DNA from: Diploptera punctata
Taxonomy: Eukaryota; Arthropoda; Insecta; Blattodea; Blaberidae
Assembly: GCA_030220185.1 (NCBI GenBank)
Contig: JASPKZ010010272.1
Span: forward strand, 3,769,501 to 3,833,500
Direction of reading: 5' to 3'
DNA length: 64,000 bases
The position numbers were made by a program, and so were the translations under genes. Below the pieces are notes generated by a model. The model was given only the letters and a program-made list of their open reading frames with translations. It ran no database searches and was not told the DNA's origin. Positions 42,955 to 53,575 of this stretch are shown here, one piece after another (position 1 is the stretch's first letter; each line of letters opens with the position of its first letter).

Positions 42955-43480
42955 TGTTTCTTCACTCACCTCATACTTCTTAACTCCCAAGCAGACTCTA
43001 GTTTCTTCACTTCATTTGTGACATTCTCAATGCTGTATTACGTTCACAGTTGTGCTTGGGAGTTAAGAAGTATGAGGTGAGTGAAGAAACTAGACAATCA
43101 TATTTAAAGAGAAAAATTATACGCTCAGACCGGGACTTGAACCCGGGACCCTTGGTTTTCTAGTCCAAGTGCTCTACCATTTGAGCTACCTGAGCAAGTA
43201 CCGATCTAAACGCAAATCTTTCTCTATATACGTTGAAATTGATTGAAAAAGATTTGCATTTAGATCGGTACTTGCTCAGGTAGCTCAAATGGTAGAGCAC
43301 TTGGACTAGAAAACCAAGGGTCCCGGGTTCAAGTCCCGGTCTGAGCGTATAATTTTTCTCTTGAAATATGATTTATCCATCATTGAGATGTATGAAATTA
43401 ATAATAAAAACATCGAAACTAAACAATATTAAAATAAACCTCATAGTGTTATTTCCTACCTACATAACTTAATATAGAGA
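42955..43480. mobile_element. Hairpin element with inverted tRNA-unit pair
   Basis: The foldback at 42962-43085 (CTCACCTCATACTTCTTAAC against its reverse) contains CATTTGTGACATTCTCAATG. The right terminal module AACCTCATAGTGTTATTTCC is at 43437-43456. The nested insertion 43099-43414 separates them. Flanking repeat imperfect (ATAGAGTTTA and ATAGAGATTA). Confidence 0.65.
43099..43414. mobile_element. Head-to-head pair of tRNA-tailed units, 13-bp duplication
   Basis: GAAACTAGACAAT (43086-43098) and GAAACTAAACAAT (43415-43427) flank it. Reverse tRNA-like 43123-43195 and forward tRNA-like 43274-43346 are separated by a shortened centre (most module body deleted). Both have box B GGGTTCAAGTCCC and loop CTAGAAA. 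Confidence 0.75.
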
Positions 43481-43504
43481 TTACATTTGAAGAGAAAAAT
43501 ATAT

Positions 43505-44220
43505 TAATAAATTAATGGGTCATTTTTACATCTTACCTCATATCTCATGTTTTATTAAAACGGTAACTATAGTTTTCAAATGATCTTGTCATTCATTTTC
43601 AACCGCCATTATGACTACCGGATATTCGTTGGAATCTCCCTCTATAACGTTGCCATCTGGTGTTGATTTGATGATGACTCATTAATTTATTAATTAAGAA
43701 CCTCATAATGTTTCCCATTTTTAACTTTGAATAAGAAAAATATATGCATAGACCGGGGTTTGAAACCAGGACCTTTGGCTTTGTATGCCAATGCTCTACT
43801 GTCTGAGCTATCATAAGCACTCCAATCTAAATGCAAATTTTTCTCTTATAAATTTTTCAAGAGCGCCAAATACTACAAACCGTTGCTCGATCATGCAAAT
43901 GACAGCTTCTTATTTAAGACGTATTTGGCACTTTCAGGAATTAAAAATTTATAAAAGAAAAATTTTCATTTAGATTGAAGTGCTTAGGATAGCTCAGATG
44001 GTAGAGCATTGGCGTACAAATACAAAGGTCCTGGGTTCAAACCCCAGTCTAAGCGTGTATTTTTCTCTATTAAATTAATGTTGGGAAGTAAACATTATGA
44101 GGTATAATCATTAAAATTCATCGGAGAACCTTTTGTTTAAACAACTCATCTCATGAATCCTATGAGGTGAGTTGTTTAAACAAAATGTTCTCCGATGAAT
44201 TTTAGTGTATTTTTCTCCTC
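43505..44220. repeat. Hairpin fragments and an inverted tRNA-unit pair
   Basis: 43505-43735 is part of the 38816-39183 type (CATCTTACCTCATATCTCAT to AACCTCATAATGTTTCCC), with the second arm deleted. 43746-43818 (minus) and 43982-44054 (plus) are tRNA-like sequences of an inverted pair. 44085-44220 is a small hairpin: AACATTATGAGGTATAATCA, then AAAATTCATCGGAGAAC pairing with its reverse. Confidence 0.6.
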
Positions 44221-44326
44221 GAATATAATCTGTCCTTCAGTGAGAAGTGTTAAAATATAATAAAAACAAAGAAATACAGGTTGATGCTGGGAATTGATTA
44301 GATACAAAACAACATATAATAATATC

Positions 44327-44640
44327 CATCCGTAGTAATTCTGCCCGAGGGCAGGTCTTTCACTGTAATCACAGCATTTTCAAGCTATGCTTGCAGCTTT
44401 ACTAGGGAATTGTAGGTGTGGTAGCTTCCTGTTGTTTTCCATACCGGTGAAGGATGATGATGAGATGGCCATATGATTTCGGGGACCGTTTGGGCCTTAA
44501 AGTTTTCCTTACATTTGCCTTACAGGTGAGGAAAAACCCCGATAAAAACATCACCCAGAAAAACTGCCCCAACCAGGGATCGAACCCGGGACCGCTGCAT
44601 AACAAGGCAGCATGCTACCTTGAGACCACAGTGGTGGACT
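44327..44640 (-). repeat. SINE family A
   Basis: The reverse-oriented head at 44570-44640 (GGGATCGAACCCGGGACC), then GGAAAAACCCCGATAAAAAC, a short CATC microsatellite and a 3' part with GCAGAATTACTACGGATGG reversed. It lies just 3' of the BTB gene. Confidence 0.72.
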
Positions 44641-44869
44641 ATAATAATATAATACACAAAGAAAAGAGAGGTTAGAGATCCTCACGTCTAACTATGGAGT
44701 TCTTCCAGGAATGAGTAAAATCAGCATTCTGTGCTTTTTAATTTGTGTAAATTGGGGTCTTAAAGTTTAAGAATAAAAATTCGTACCCTAGTGATGGAAA
44801 ATGGAATATGATTGGAGAGAAAGGAAGAATACTCAATTGGCATATTAAGTATAAGCTGAATATACACCT

Positions 44870-44875
44870 TTTATT
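44870..44875 (-). terminator. Candidate polyadenylation signal of the BTB gene
   Basis: AATAAA on the minus strand, about 315 nt after the stop codon at 45189-45191. The position is reasonable for a 3' UTR, but AATAAA is frequent in such AT-rich DNA. Confidence 0.3.
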
Positions 44876-45188
44876 TCCTGATCATTTCATGAATACAATA
44901 ATGTGTATCACACAAAGCTTCACAACTCTACCACACTTCAGTCTACTCAGCATCTTGTAATTACAAATTTTACTTAAAAAATTATATGCATTACTTCTAA
45001 GTTTGAAATACTGGATTTGTAACTTAATCAGGAACTATATAGCATAATGAATACTATGGCCAATTAAATCTCTGAACTTTGGTGCATGTTAAAGTCATAA
45101 AAAATTAAGCTTACTTCTAAAGTTTAAAATACTAGTAGGAAACTCAAAATATTTAAAAATTAAATCAGTCAAAATATTGTGATTAGAT

Positions 45189-45409
45189 TCACATATGTCC
45201 TAGAATGCTATCTGATGAGGCATTGTCGGGATTCAAAACAACTTCTGGATATGATGGATTTATGTCTGAACTTGACATTTCTCGACCACCCCCATCACTT
45301 TCTTCTGTGTATGAATAGCCTTGAATCTCAGTGTTTTGATCTTCCAATTCCCCTGATTTAGCCTGTTCTGCTGTCATACCATTGTCGTTACCATATTCCA
45401 AGTCTGAAT
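45189..45409 (-). CDS. BTB/POZ gene, terminal coding exon
   Basis: The acceptor TCAATTTTACAG enters in phase 1, so the first codon is GAT, joining HG-D/SDLEYGNDNG. It encodes 72 acidic, serine-rich residues ending in NPDNASSDSILGHM, then TGA. No zinc finger, helix-turn-helix or AT-hook is present. Other insect BTB loci use alternative 3' exons, so this may be one isoform; I found no alternative within the window. Confidence 0.75.
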
Positions 45410-45552
45410 CTGTAAAATTGACATAGAAAATAATTAATACACTTTCATGCAAGGTTTAATTCTGTCTTTCAGATCAAGAAGCAAATAAATGGAGAAAGTT
45501 GAAAGGGAGAAAAAATGGACAGAGAAATGCAAAAGGATTTATTTAACTTTCA

Positions 45553-45970
45553 CAAAAAAAAAACACTATGAGGTGCAAAAGGATTGTTTGCTCATAGTAA
45601 ACATATTTGAAGAGAAAAATTATATGCTCAGACTGGGGCTCGAACCCAGGAACTTTTGCACTCTAGGTGAATACTCCAACTGAGTGAGCTCCAATCTAAA
45701 TGCAAATCTTTCTCTTATATACTTTGTTAATTCCCACGCAGCCAACACTATGAAACCTTTACTTCTATCTTGCAAATGGCGGCTTCTTCATTAAGAAGAC
45801 ATTTAATTAAAATTAATTACATTTAAGAGGATCTAACGCAGTCTTCATTTTCACCGTCCATTAACACTTATCAACTTAATTAAATTAACATTTTTATTAC
45901 CTCAACCTTTAAATTTCTGTTAAATGTTAATTTAATTCTTAAATTAAACCGCATAGTGTTTTTTCCCTGT
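45553..45970 (-). mobile_element. Element with inverted ACACTATGAGGT ends around a tRNA unit
   Basis: AAAAAACACTATGAGGTGCA at the left and ACCGCATAGTGTTTTTTCC at the right are inverted. Inside is a decayed reverse tRNA-like sequence (about 45626-45692) and the module core CAAATGGCGGCTTCTTCATT. It sits in the BTB intron. Confidence 0.6.
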
Positions 45971-46213
45971 CAAAGTTAAATAAACTTATCAACTTACAAA
46001 ACAGCTTCCTGGTGGTAAATATATATAACATTTATAAAGTTCTGTTAGTAGATGAAGCAACATTGTCTAAACTGCAATCATCCCCACCATGGTCTATCTC
46101 TACAGAATGGTATTTGAGTTTGTATACAGAATGGCGTTTGGACCTGTTTATTTTCATACCAAATGGCTGACTGTTCTAGTCCTAACTTTTCCATAAAATA
46201 GCTCCTCTACGAG

Positions 46214-47499
46214 GGTCACTAGATAAGTTTTGAGACACAGCAGTATGGCGACAGGAATGCAATAAACTAATATACCATTTGAAAGCTCAACTCTCGAACG
46301 TCAAAACCATAGCATGTAGAAATGATTCCTTTCAGTTGTCTCAGAGCAGCGCCTTTGAGAAGTAGTCTGTGCGTGGTGAAATCAAACGTGTCCTATATGA
46401 GGTGAGTGATAAAAAATTCTACTTTAGTGTCCTATGGAGCTTGAGAGGGAGTATTTACTTGCTATGATTTTATATGATTATAAGTGCAGTTTAAATGAGT
46501 CGCAAATACTTGAGCAACTCACACAAACATTTGGGGACCTTGCTCCTTCACGTGCAACACTTTTCCGCTGATTCCCTGAATTTAATAGGGAGAGAACATC
46601 CCTTAAAGATGAAGGGAGAAGTGGGAGACCAATAACAGTGGTGACAGAGGAAAACGTCTCTGCAGTGAAGAGACTGACCTATAAGGACATCGAGGGGGGC
46701 CTAAGGATTAGTTCACCAAGTGTTTCCACCATCCTGCACCAATACTTAAGAGTGAGGAAAATTTCTTCTCGATGGGTGTCACACCACTTGTCAGAAGGGC
46801 ATAAACGCACTAGGGTGGAATTGTGTAGAGAAATGCTGGTGAGATTCAACAACGGAGACTCCAGTCGGGTGTCAGACATAGTGATAGGTGACAAAACTTG
46901 GATCTACCAGTATGACCGTGAAACAAAGCACCAATCATAGGTGTGGGTCTTCCCAGATGAGCAGCCCCCAACCAAAGTCAAAAGGGTGTGGGGAAGAAAA
47001 TGGTGGCCACTTTTTTGTCAACAAGTGGTCATCTGGCTACAGTTGTGCTAGAGGATCAGAGAACAGTTACTGCTGGTATACAGAAGTCTGTCTCTCCAAA
47101 GTCTTCTCAAAGATCCAGGAGAAGCGGCCAAAGACTGGACTGCGGGGAATTCTGCTCCACCTCTTTGCACACAGCCAATGCAACAATTAGATTTCTGGAA
47201 AAGACACTTGTGAAATTAATGTCTCATTGAGCCTACAGTCTGGACCTAGCCCCGCGCGACTATTTCCTGTCCCCGGACGTGAAGAACTGCATGCCGGACA
47301 CCAATTTCCTAGCCCAGAAGATGCTGTTGGAGGAGCTTAGTGCAATATCTGAGATCGAGTGGTGTGGCTGCTTCCTGAAGTGGTTCCAGAGGATGCACCG
47401 GTGTATAGAATGTGCTGGAGAGTTGTTTGAAAAGATATGATAGGTATGGAAACTCTATCATGGCCCATTGTTGCATATCTCAAAACTTATCTAGTGACC
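46214..47499 (+). mobile_element. mariner-family element with decayed transposase
   Basis: Terminal inverted repeats GGTCACTAGATAAGTTTTGA at 46214 and, reversed, ending at 47499. From 46434 the transposase reads MELEREYLLAMILYDYKCSL, FNRERTSLKDEGRSGRPITV, the linker region VSHHLSEGHKRTRVELCREM, and GDKTWIYQYDRETK (first catalytic D). After several frame breaks comes AYSLDLAPRDYFLSPDVKNC (third D). The second catalytic D is lost. It lies in the BTB intron between exons 49190-49331 and 45189-45409. Confidence 0.88.
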
Positions 47500-47709
47500 T
47501 ACATACCCTCATCTTTATCCATACATGCTGCAGCTTGTAGTCTTACTGTTTGAAATTCTCAGGACAAATTTTTTGCTGTATTTGTTTATTTTCCAAATAC
47601 AATGACTGTCTTATCCACAAGAAAATGGAATGGAGTTAAGACATCAGCATCATGTCTCTCTACGTTTGGTCAACTGTTGAAGACAGCTTTAATACTAATG
47701 AGAATAGGT

Positions 47710-48740
47710 AACTTATTTTAGGAATTCACACTATGAGGTATATTCATTTAGGTAAAATTTTATCACTTTTTTTTTTACCTAAGAGAATAAATAAGTTTGG
47801 TCTATTGTCATCTTACCTCATATTTGGTAATTTATTGTAAGACACGCTTCAAAGCTGTGCTCCATCTTCAATTGGTATACTCTGAAGCAAAGATGCTTTG
47901 AAACATGTCTTACAAGAAACAACTAAATATGAGGTAAGATGGCAGATCAAACTTATTTATTAAGTAGAACCTCATAATTATATTTTAATTAATGTTGGGA
48001 AGTAAACATTATCATTAATAATAATTAAATGAATCGTGATTTTTTCTTACCTCATACATCTATGTTTCTTTAAACACAGCACTGCAGTATCGGCGACCCT
48101 TTGTCGTCATCGTCAGCTGTTTTCACGACTGTCAATTTTTTCATTTTCACGATTCATTTAATTATTATTAATTGAACCTCATAATGTTAAAAATTCCCAA
48201 ATTTAATATATAATTATCATTAATATTGAGTGGAGAACATATTTTTAATAACTCACCTCATACAATTTCAAATTTCTTTGTGACCATTGGTTTCAAACAA
48301 ATTTTTCGTTCATCTTCAGTCATGACTCCAACTGTTGAAATTCTCTGAAGATGAACGAAAAATTTGTTTGAAACCAATGGTCTCAAAGAAATTTGAAATT
48401 GTATGAGGTGAGTTATTAAAAATATTTTTATTTTAGTCTATTTTATTTTTTTTTATTTTAAGATCATTTGGAAGTTACATTATGAGGTTTAATTCAATAT
48501 TTGAGTTTGTATTTTTTAACATTCTTACCTAATATGTTTATTTTGTTGGACGATCGTTTCAAAGCTATTGCTCCATCTATTGTTTGTGAACAAGCTGAAG
48601 ATGGAGCAATAGCTTTGAAACGATTGTCCAACAAAATAAACATATGAGGTAAGAATGCTAAAACATACAAACTCAAATATTTATTAAAAATATGTTCTCC
48701 ACTCAATATTAAGAACCCCATAATGTTACTTCCTATTGCA
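47710..48740. mobile_element. Cluster of four adjacent hairpin elements
   Basis: Four foldbacks lie almost end to end: 47720-47990 (centre about 47880), 47995-48200 (centre about 48100), 48215-48430 (centre about 48335) and 48469-48735 (centre about 48590). Each has ACCTCAT/ATGAGGT boxes and the AACATTATGAGG-type end. Hammerhead-like cores: 48345-48382 (CTGAAGA, GAAAC, GGTC) and 48595-48628 (CTGAAGA, GAAAC, GTC). Each of the four has a different inner sequence, so this is not a simple tandem duplication. Confidence 0.7.
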
Positions 48741-48889
48741 TTTTCATAATAAAATTTGCACTATACATATGAAATTCACTTGAACATGCCATACTTATTA
48801 TTTGATTCTTAGTCTCTCCAAAACTTATATTTAAAAAGTGTTAATCATCAGGTTCTTACACTGACTTAGAATTAAATTTGAAGAGAAAA

Positions 48890-49075
48890 ATATACACCTA
48901 AATTGGGATTTGAACTCAATATCTCTGGTTCTGTACACCAGTGCTCTAACAATAACTATTAGGCTTCCGATTTACTTGTAGATTTTTCTCTAAATTAATA
49001 CGAGTCCTGCATATACATTTTTCTCTTCAAATTAAATGTATCTTTCGGTGAGAAGTGATAAATTTAATATTAAAC
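48890..49075 (-). repeat. Decayed tRNA-tailed unit
   Basis: GAAGAGAAAAATATACACCT, a reversed T-arm-like GGGATTTGAACTCAATATC and later TTTTTCTCTTCAAATTAAAT outline a degraded unit. Confidence 0.45.
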
Positions 49076-49189
49076 ATCAAATCTTTATATACCTTCTGGA
49101 ACACGAGCAGCAAGACATATAAATGGTGCTAGGGTCAAAATGTTAAAGCATAAGATATACTGTATCAATTATAAGATCACTTTACTTAC

Positions 49190-49331
49190 CATGTCCAGTA
49201 ATAAGAGCGGAATTATCATCACATAAACTGTCAGTCATTTTATGCCCTCCTCCCCCATCCCCTCCGCCACCTGTTTCATCCGTTTGATGACTTGAATCAT
49301 TCCCATTGCCAATTCCATCATCTTCAAAATC
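49190..49331 (-). CDS. BTB/POZ gene, exon 5
   Basis: 142 nt; acceptor TTATTTTCAG (phase 0), donor GTAAGT (leaves in phase 1). It encodes DFEDDGIGNGNDSSHQTDET, then a glycine run, then KMTDSLCDDNSALITGH. Low-complexity acidic linker; support comes from splice sites and phase. Confidence 0.78.
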
Positions 49332-49429
49332 CTGAAAATAAAAAAATAAATACAAATTACTCGCTGAGATTCTAAATGTCAAATTATTGTTTTTTTTTAC
49401 TTTAAATTTTATACCCACCTAGGAGAGAC

Positions 49430-49780
49430 AACTCCAAAATAAAATGGGACAGGCGAGTGAAGGCAATCGGCCTAGGGAGGAAACCCCAAATAATAAACCT
49501 GCCATGAAAACGGGCTAGCAACCCACTTCAAGGTGTATCTTATACATTGCTCGCAATCCCAAGGGTCAAGCCTCGGATCAAAAGATGTTAACAAAAATGG
49601 AAGACAAGAGACTTGCAAAAAGAACGAAAGAAGATAGACTAATGGACGGGAGAAGAGGAAGACCAGCCAAGAGATGGATAGACAGTAAATGCACATCCAA
49701 TACATCTTCCTCCAAGGAGTAATTTCGTAAATAAACAGGATGAAAATTCTACAAATAAAGAAGAAGAAAGAAGACATTTT
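49430..49780 (+). pseudogene. LINE 3' fragment
   Basis: Frames read LQNKMGQASEGNR, then MEDKRLAKRTKEDRLMDGRR and GRPAKRWIDSKC: a LINE C-terminal basic tail. Frame breaks occur throughout, and it ends in a GAAGAAGAAAGAAG tract. Only about 100 bp from a BTB exon. Confidence 0.55.
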
Positions 49781-49879
49781 ATATGGGCAAATAGATCACA
49801 ATACTATAGTGCACTTTTTAATTTAAGCACAATTCTGATAGATACAAAGGAATTATGCACTTTTATTTTAGAAAGAAAA

Positions 49880-50336
49880 ATTAACGTCTGAACCAGAACT
49901 CAAATCCTGGATCTCTGATTATACACAACAGTATGATACCAGTTACAAGTTCCGGTTCGAGCATCAATTTTTCTTTCTAATATAAAACTATGTCCAATTC
50001 TGGAAAGTGTTAGTTTAAAATGTAACATAAAAAAAAAAGAATGATGTATTTTTTGTTACAAAAATAAATGCAGATTCTGTGCAGGTTCCCTGAAAAATAG
50101 TTGGTATGACTTCACTTCATTTTTCTATTTAATGAAATATGCACCTCTCTTAAGAATTTGGTTCATTAACAATGTACAATCTAGTTAATTAAATAACAAA
50201 TACAAATTATTTATACAATTTAGACAGGCATATTGCACACTCACAAGGGACTAGTTCACTAGTTTGAACCTCGGCATGGTGCTTTTCTTTTACTTTTTTT
50301 CAAAACAATATAATATTAATCTCTTTTTTTAGAAAG
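49880..50336. other. Intron with weak tRNA-like remnant
   Basis: 49880-49975 keeps a reversed T-arm-like stretch and flanking TTTTTCTTTC blocks. A further T-arm-like GTTTGAACCTCGGCATGG lies at about 50260. Nothing else recognised. Confidence 0.35.
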
Positions 50337-50890
50337 ATTTGTAGCCTATTTTTACCTAAGCTGTAATTTAATAAAAACCAACAAAAATGAAAAGATTGAA
50401 GACTGCAAAAAATCGGGAATTTATCAAATTAATTGTAAAGATTGTGAAAAGATATACATAGGAAAAACAAAAAGGAATCTAAATACAAGATTAAAAGGAA
50501 CACCTCAGAAATGTTAAAAATGGAGAAACCGAAAAATCTGCAATAGCTGCACATGCCTGGTCAGAAAAAACATAGAATAGAAACCAAAACAAAATTACTT
50601 AAACAATTGGAAAAACCGAAGGAACTCACAATTTGGAAAAAAAATTTACATATGCAAGAATGAAAATACAAATATGAATTTTGAAATACCCGGTTATAAG
50701 GAAAGAGGACTGATTTGGAAGTTCGTCGGTCAGCCATCAGATGGCATGGTCAGTCTGCAGGATAGAAAGCCGTTGGACGTCAGTTGTGAACGTGACACAG
50801 CATTGAGAATGTCACAAATGATGTGATGAAACCCTGGGTTTGCGAGGAGTTATGAAGTATGAGGTGAGTGAAATAAAAAATAAACAATAT
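50337..50890 (+). pseudogene. PLE GIY-YIG relic with one terminal arm
   Basis: It matches 13262-13800 closely (SGIYQINCKDCEKIYIGKTK) with single-base insertions near 50501, 50568 and 50640. It ends with GTGAACGTGACACAGCATTG, GTATGAGGTGAGTGAAATAA. The left arm is missing. Confidence 0.75.
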
Positions 50891-51214
50891 CCTGTTTTAA
50901 GTCCATAAATACAGTGAAGGCAGAAACCATGTGGAGTAGATACAAGCTTTTATATTTTCCTCTGCTAAGGCTGAACCAATAGTCACATGTGATTCAAAAT
51001 TATGCAGCATATAGAGAAGCGATCAATAGTCTTGTCAAATATAAGCAATGTTGGCACACAGAAAGCAGTTTGCATCATCTCCATATAGTATAATTCTGTT
51101 CTTTGAGGCTTTCAAAATGACCAATTAAGTTATTTTTCTTTTATCTTTAAACCACAGACACGTAATATGAAACATATTTTTTGCTGTATCTTCAAATAAT
51201 ATTATCGAACCCAC

Positions 51215-51284
51215 CTTTTTCATATCACAGTCATCAATTGAATCATTTGCTAATGTCAATATCCACAGGTTCTATCTTGATTTC
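51215..51284 (-). CDS. BTB/POZ gene, exon 4, with 1-bp frameshift
   Basis: Acceptor TGTTCACAG, donor GTGGGT. The exon is 70 nt, but both neighbours require a multiple of 3. It begins EIKIEPVDIDI, and a shift of one base near 51246 then gives NDSIDDCDMKK to the donor. The literal frame hits TGA. An extra A (ATT-A-GCA-AAT) would explain it. Either an assembly error or a disabling mutation. Confidence 0.65.
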
Positions 51285-51376
51285 CTGTGAACAGTAAATT
51301 AACAATAATTATTAAGAGCACTTTCAACAAAAGTTAATAAAAATAAATAAATAAAAAAAGAGGCAGATATACTAAC

Positions 51377-51520
51377 TCCAATAGGTAGAGCTGTAGGTTC
51401 TGATCTTCTTGCCCGTCTTAATGGAGGTTCAGAAGCCATATATGAGGAAGTAGAAGGCTGTGGAGTTGGTCTGACAAGACGAGGACGCCCTACTGGATTA
51501 CGGGTTGGAGTAACAGTGTT
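51377..51520 (-). CDS. BTB/POZ gene, exon 3, AT-hook-like
   Basis: 144 nt, phase 0 at both ends; acceptor TTTTTTTTTTCAG, donor GTTAGT. It encodes NTVTPTRNPVGRPRLVRPTP, then QPSTSSYMASEPPLRRARRS, then EPTALPIG. GRPR with flanking basic residues resembles an AT-hook core, which would bind the minor groove of AT-rich DNA; the match is short, so this is tentative. Confidence 0.8.
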
Positions 51521-51589
51521 CTGAAAAAAAAAAGTAATTTCTGATTTAATTCATCAAAGCAATAGGTCAATTAGGAATAATCTCTGCTT

Positions 51590-52085
51590 AATGATCGTTT
51601 TTAAATTTTCACTTACAGTGTAAATACAATATGGCAGTATCAATAAGACAAAATGCATGTGCATATCTAAAGATTCAGTAAGATGTAAATTGGAAATCAA
51701 CAGCATAATTGTTGAACAGGTCATGTGTTTTAAACACTTAGGGGAAATAACATATGAAGTAAGAGACCAAATATCCAAAGTGTCCAAAATCTTAGGTTGC
51801 TTAACACTCTGAGTCCAGCGGTGATACTAGTACCACGGTATTTAAATGACACTGAAGCCAGAGAAAATTAAATCCCTCGGCATGCCTGTGCCGGCAGATT
51901 TACAGGGGTGTTTTTTCTTCAGTGTCATTTAAATGCCGTGGCACTAGTACCACTGCAGGACTCAAAAGTGCTAAAAGACATATTATGGAAGAATATATAT
52001 CTTAATACTGAAAGTAAAATAAAAATTTATAAAACAACAGTAAAACCAGTAATGACCTGATGACATATGGTCATCACAGACAAAA
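51590..52085 (+). pseudogene. LINE RT tail interrupted by a piggyBac-type MITE
   Basis: KTKCMCISKDSVRCKLEINS and VEQVMCFKHLGEITYEVRDQ, then after the MITE LKDILWKNIYLNTESKIKIY and KTTVKPVMT. Order and motifs fit the region after the RT catalytic box. Confidence 0.65.
51805..51970. mobile_element. piggyBac-type MITE, 166 bp
   Basis: It is flanked by TTAA (51801-51804) and CTAA (51971-51974, one change). Inverted repeats of about 50 bp begin CACTCTGAGTCC at the left and CACTTTTGAGTCC at the right, with GTATTTAAATGACACTGAAG near the loop. It splits the LINE frame. Confidence 0.72.
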
Positions 52086-52194
52086 AAGCAACAAATTATG
52101 AGACCACTATAAGACATAGTAGATGAAATCAGAAAATTTACATACCTTCCTTTAGTATTTAATAAATTAAAAAAAAAAAATCAGCAAATATAAC

Positions 52195-52740
52195 ATTAAA
52201 TTAGCACCAAAAAATTATTACAGTTTGAATAAATTAATTAAAACCAACAAAAATGAAAAAATTGATGATGGCAATAAATCAGGGATTTATCAAATTGACT
52301 GTAAAGATTGTGAAAAAATATACATAGCAAAAACAAAGAGGAACTTTAATACAAGATTTAAAAAACATCTTAGAAATGTTAAACATGGAGAAATAGGAAA
52401 GTCCGCAATAGCTGCACATATGCATGGTCAGAAAAAACATAGAATCAAAGCAAAGACCAAATTACTGAAACAATAGATAAATCTAAAGGAACTCACAATT
52501 TGGGAGAAAATTTACATCCACAAAAATAACGAGAAAACTATGAATTTTGAAATTCCCGGGAAAAGAGAAAAAATTTGATTTGGAAGTTCATCGGTCAGCT
52601 AATTAGAGGGAGAAGAAATCAACCTATAGGATGACAACCACAAAAAACAACAGTTAGAATGCATTGACAATGCTACATAGATGCAACAAAACTATAGTCT
52701 GCAGAATATCAAAAAAATATAAGGTGAGTCAAAATAACTA
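52195..52740 (+). pseudogene. PLE GIY-YIG relic
   Basis: NKLIKTNKNEKIDDGNKSGI then YQIDCKDCEKIYIAKTKRNF (YIA in place of YIG), NTRFKKHLRNVKHGEIGKSA and, after a stop, LTIWEKIYIHKNNEKTMNFE. It ends near ATAAGGTGAGTCAAAATAAC. Loss of the YIG glycine plus frame breaks show it is inactive. Confidence 0.75.
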
Positions 52741-53094
52741 ACTCATAATAGATATAATCAGATTAGACACAATGAGAAACAAAGATAGGAGACAACAATG
52801 TAATATGCTTGGTTGGTTGGTATATATTGTCGAGCACTTGATAATGAAATCGTTCGCTCTCTTGCACTCCAATATTTAGCAGGAAGGCTGGTCTCTTCTA
52901 CAAAAGCAGGACAACGGAGGAGATGTAATATAACGGATGTAAAAAAAAATTATAAAAACTAGAAAAAGAGAGCAGAAACCCATATAGATAGAGTCAATAA
53001 TAAAAGACTAATTAGAAGAGTTTGAGATTTATATCCAAGAGGCAAAAGAGATATCAAAAGAAAAAAAAAATCTTCTGTATAATAATTAATTATA

Positions 53095-53575
53095 TGTCAT
53101 ACTTCACCTCAAACTTTGTGTTCTTCAAGCAAGAAAACTGCAGTTTTCATGAGGAATTCCTTCATCTTCAACCATCATTATTACTGTTGAATTTTGGTCT
53201 ACACCTTCAAAGTTGCATCAAGTCACTAGAGAGTCTAAAATTGAAAAAAGAGCTAAACTTTTAAAACATTTGGGAAAACCTTTGGAATTGATGGTTTAGG
53301 AAAATATATCTATTCAAAGGAACAAATTTAGATCCACAAATTTTGAAATTCTCAGCGAGTAGGATTTGATCTCAAAGTTCATCAAATCAACATAGATGGC
53401 AACTTTGAAGATGAAAATGTAGACTGAAATTCGACAGTTGTAATGATGGCTGAAGATTGTAGGGATTCTTCTTGAAAACTGCAGTTTCTTGCTTGAAGAA
53501 CACGAAGTATGAGATGGAGATATGACTCATTAATTAATTTTTATTAATTGAAAATCTCAATGTTATTTCCCAGAA
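53095..53575. mobile_element. Hairpin element, diverged
   Basis: CACCTCAAACTTTGTGTTCTTCAAGC at 53104 opposes its reverse near 53490-53515 (GCTTGAAGAACACGAAGT). The right end is ATTGAAAATCTCAATGTTAT. A short GIY-YIG C-terminal remnant is inside (about 53250-53345). Confidence 0.6.
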
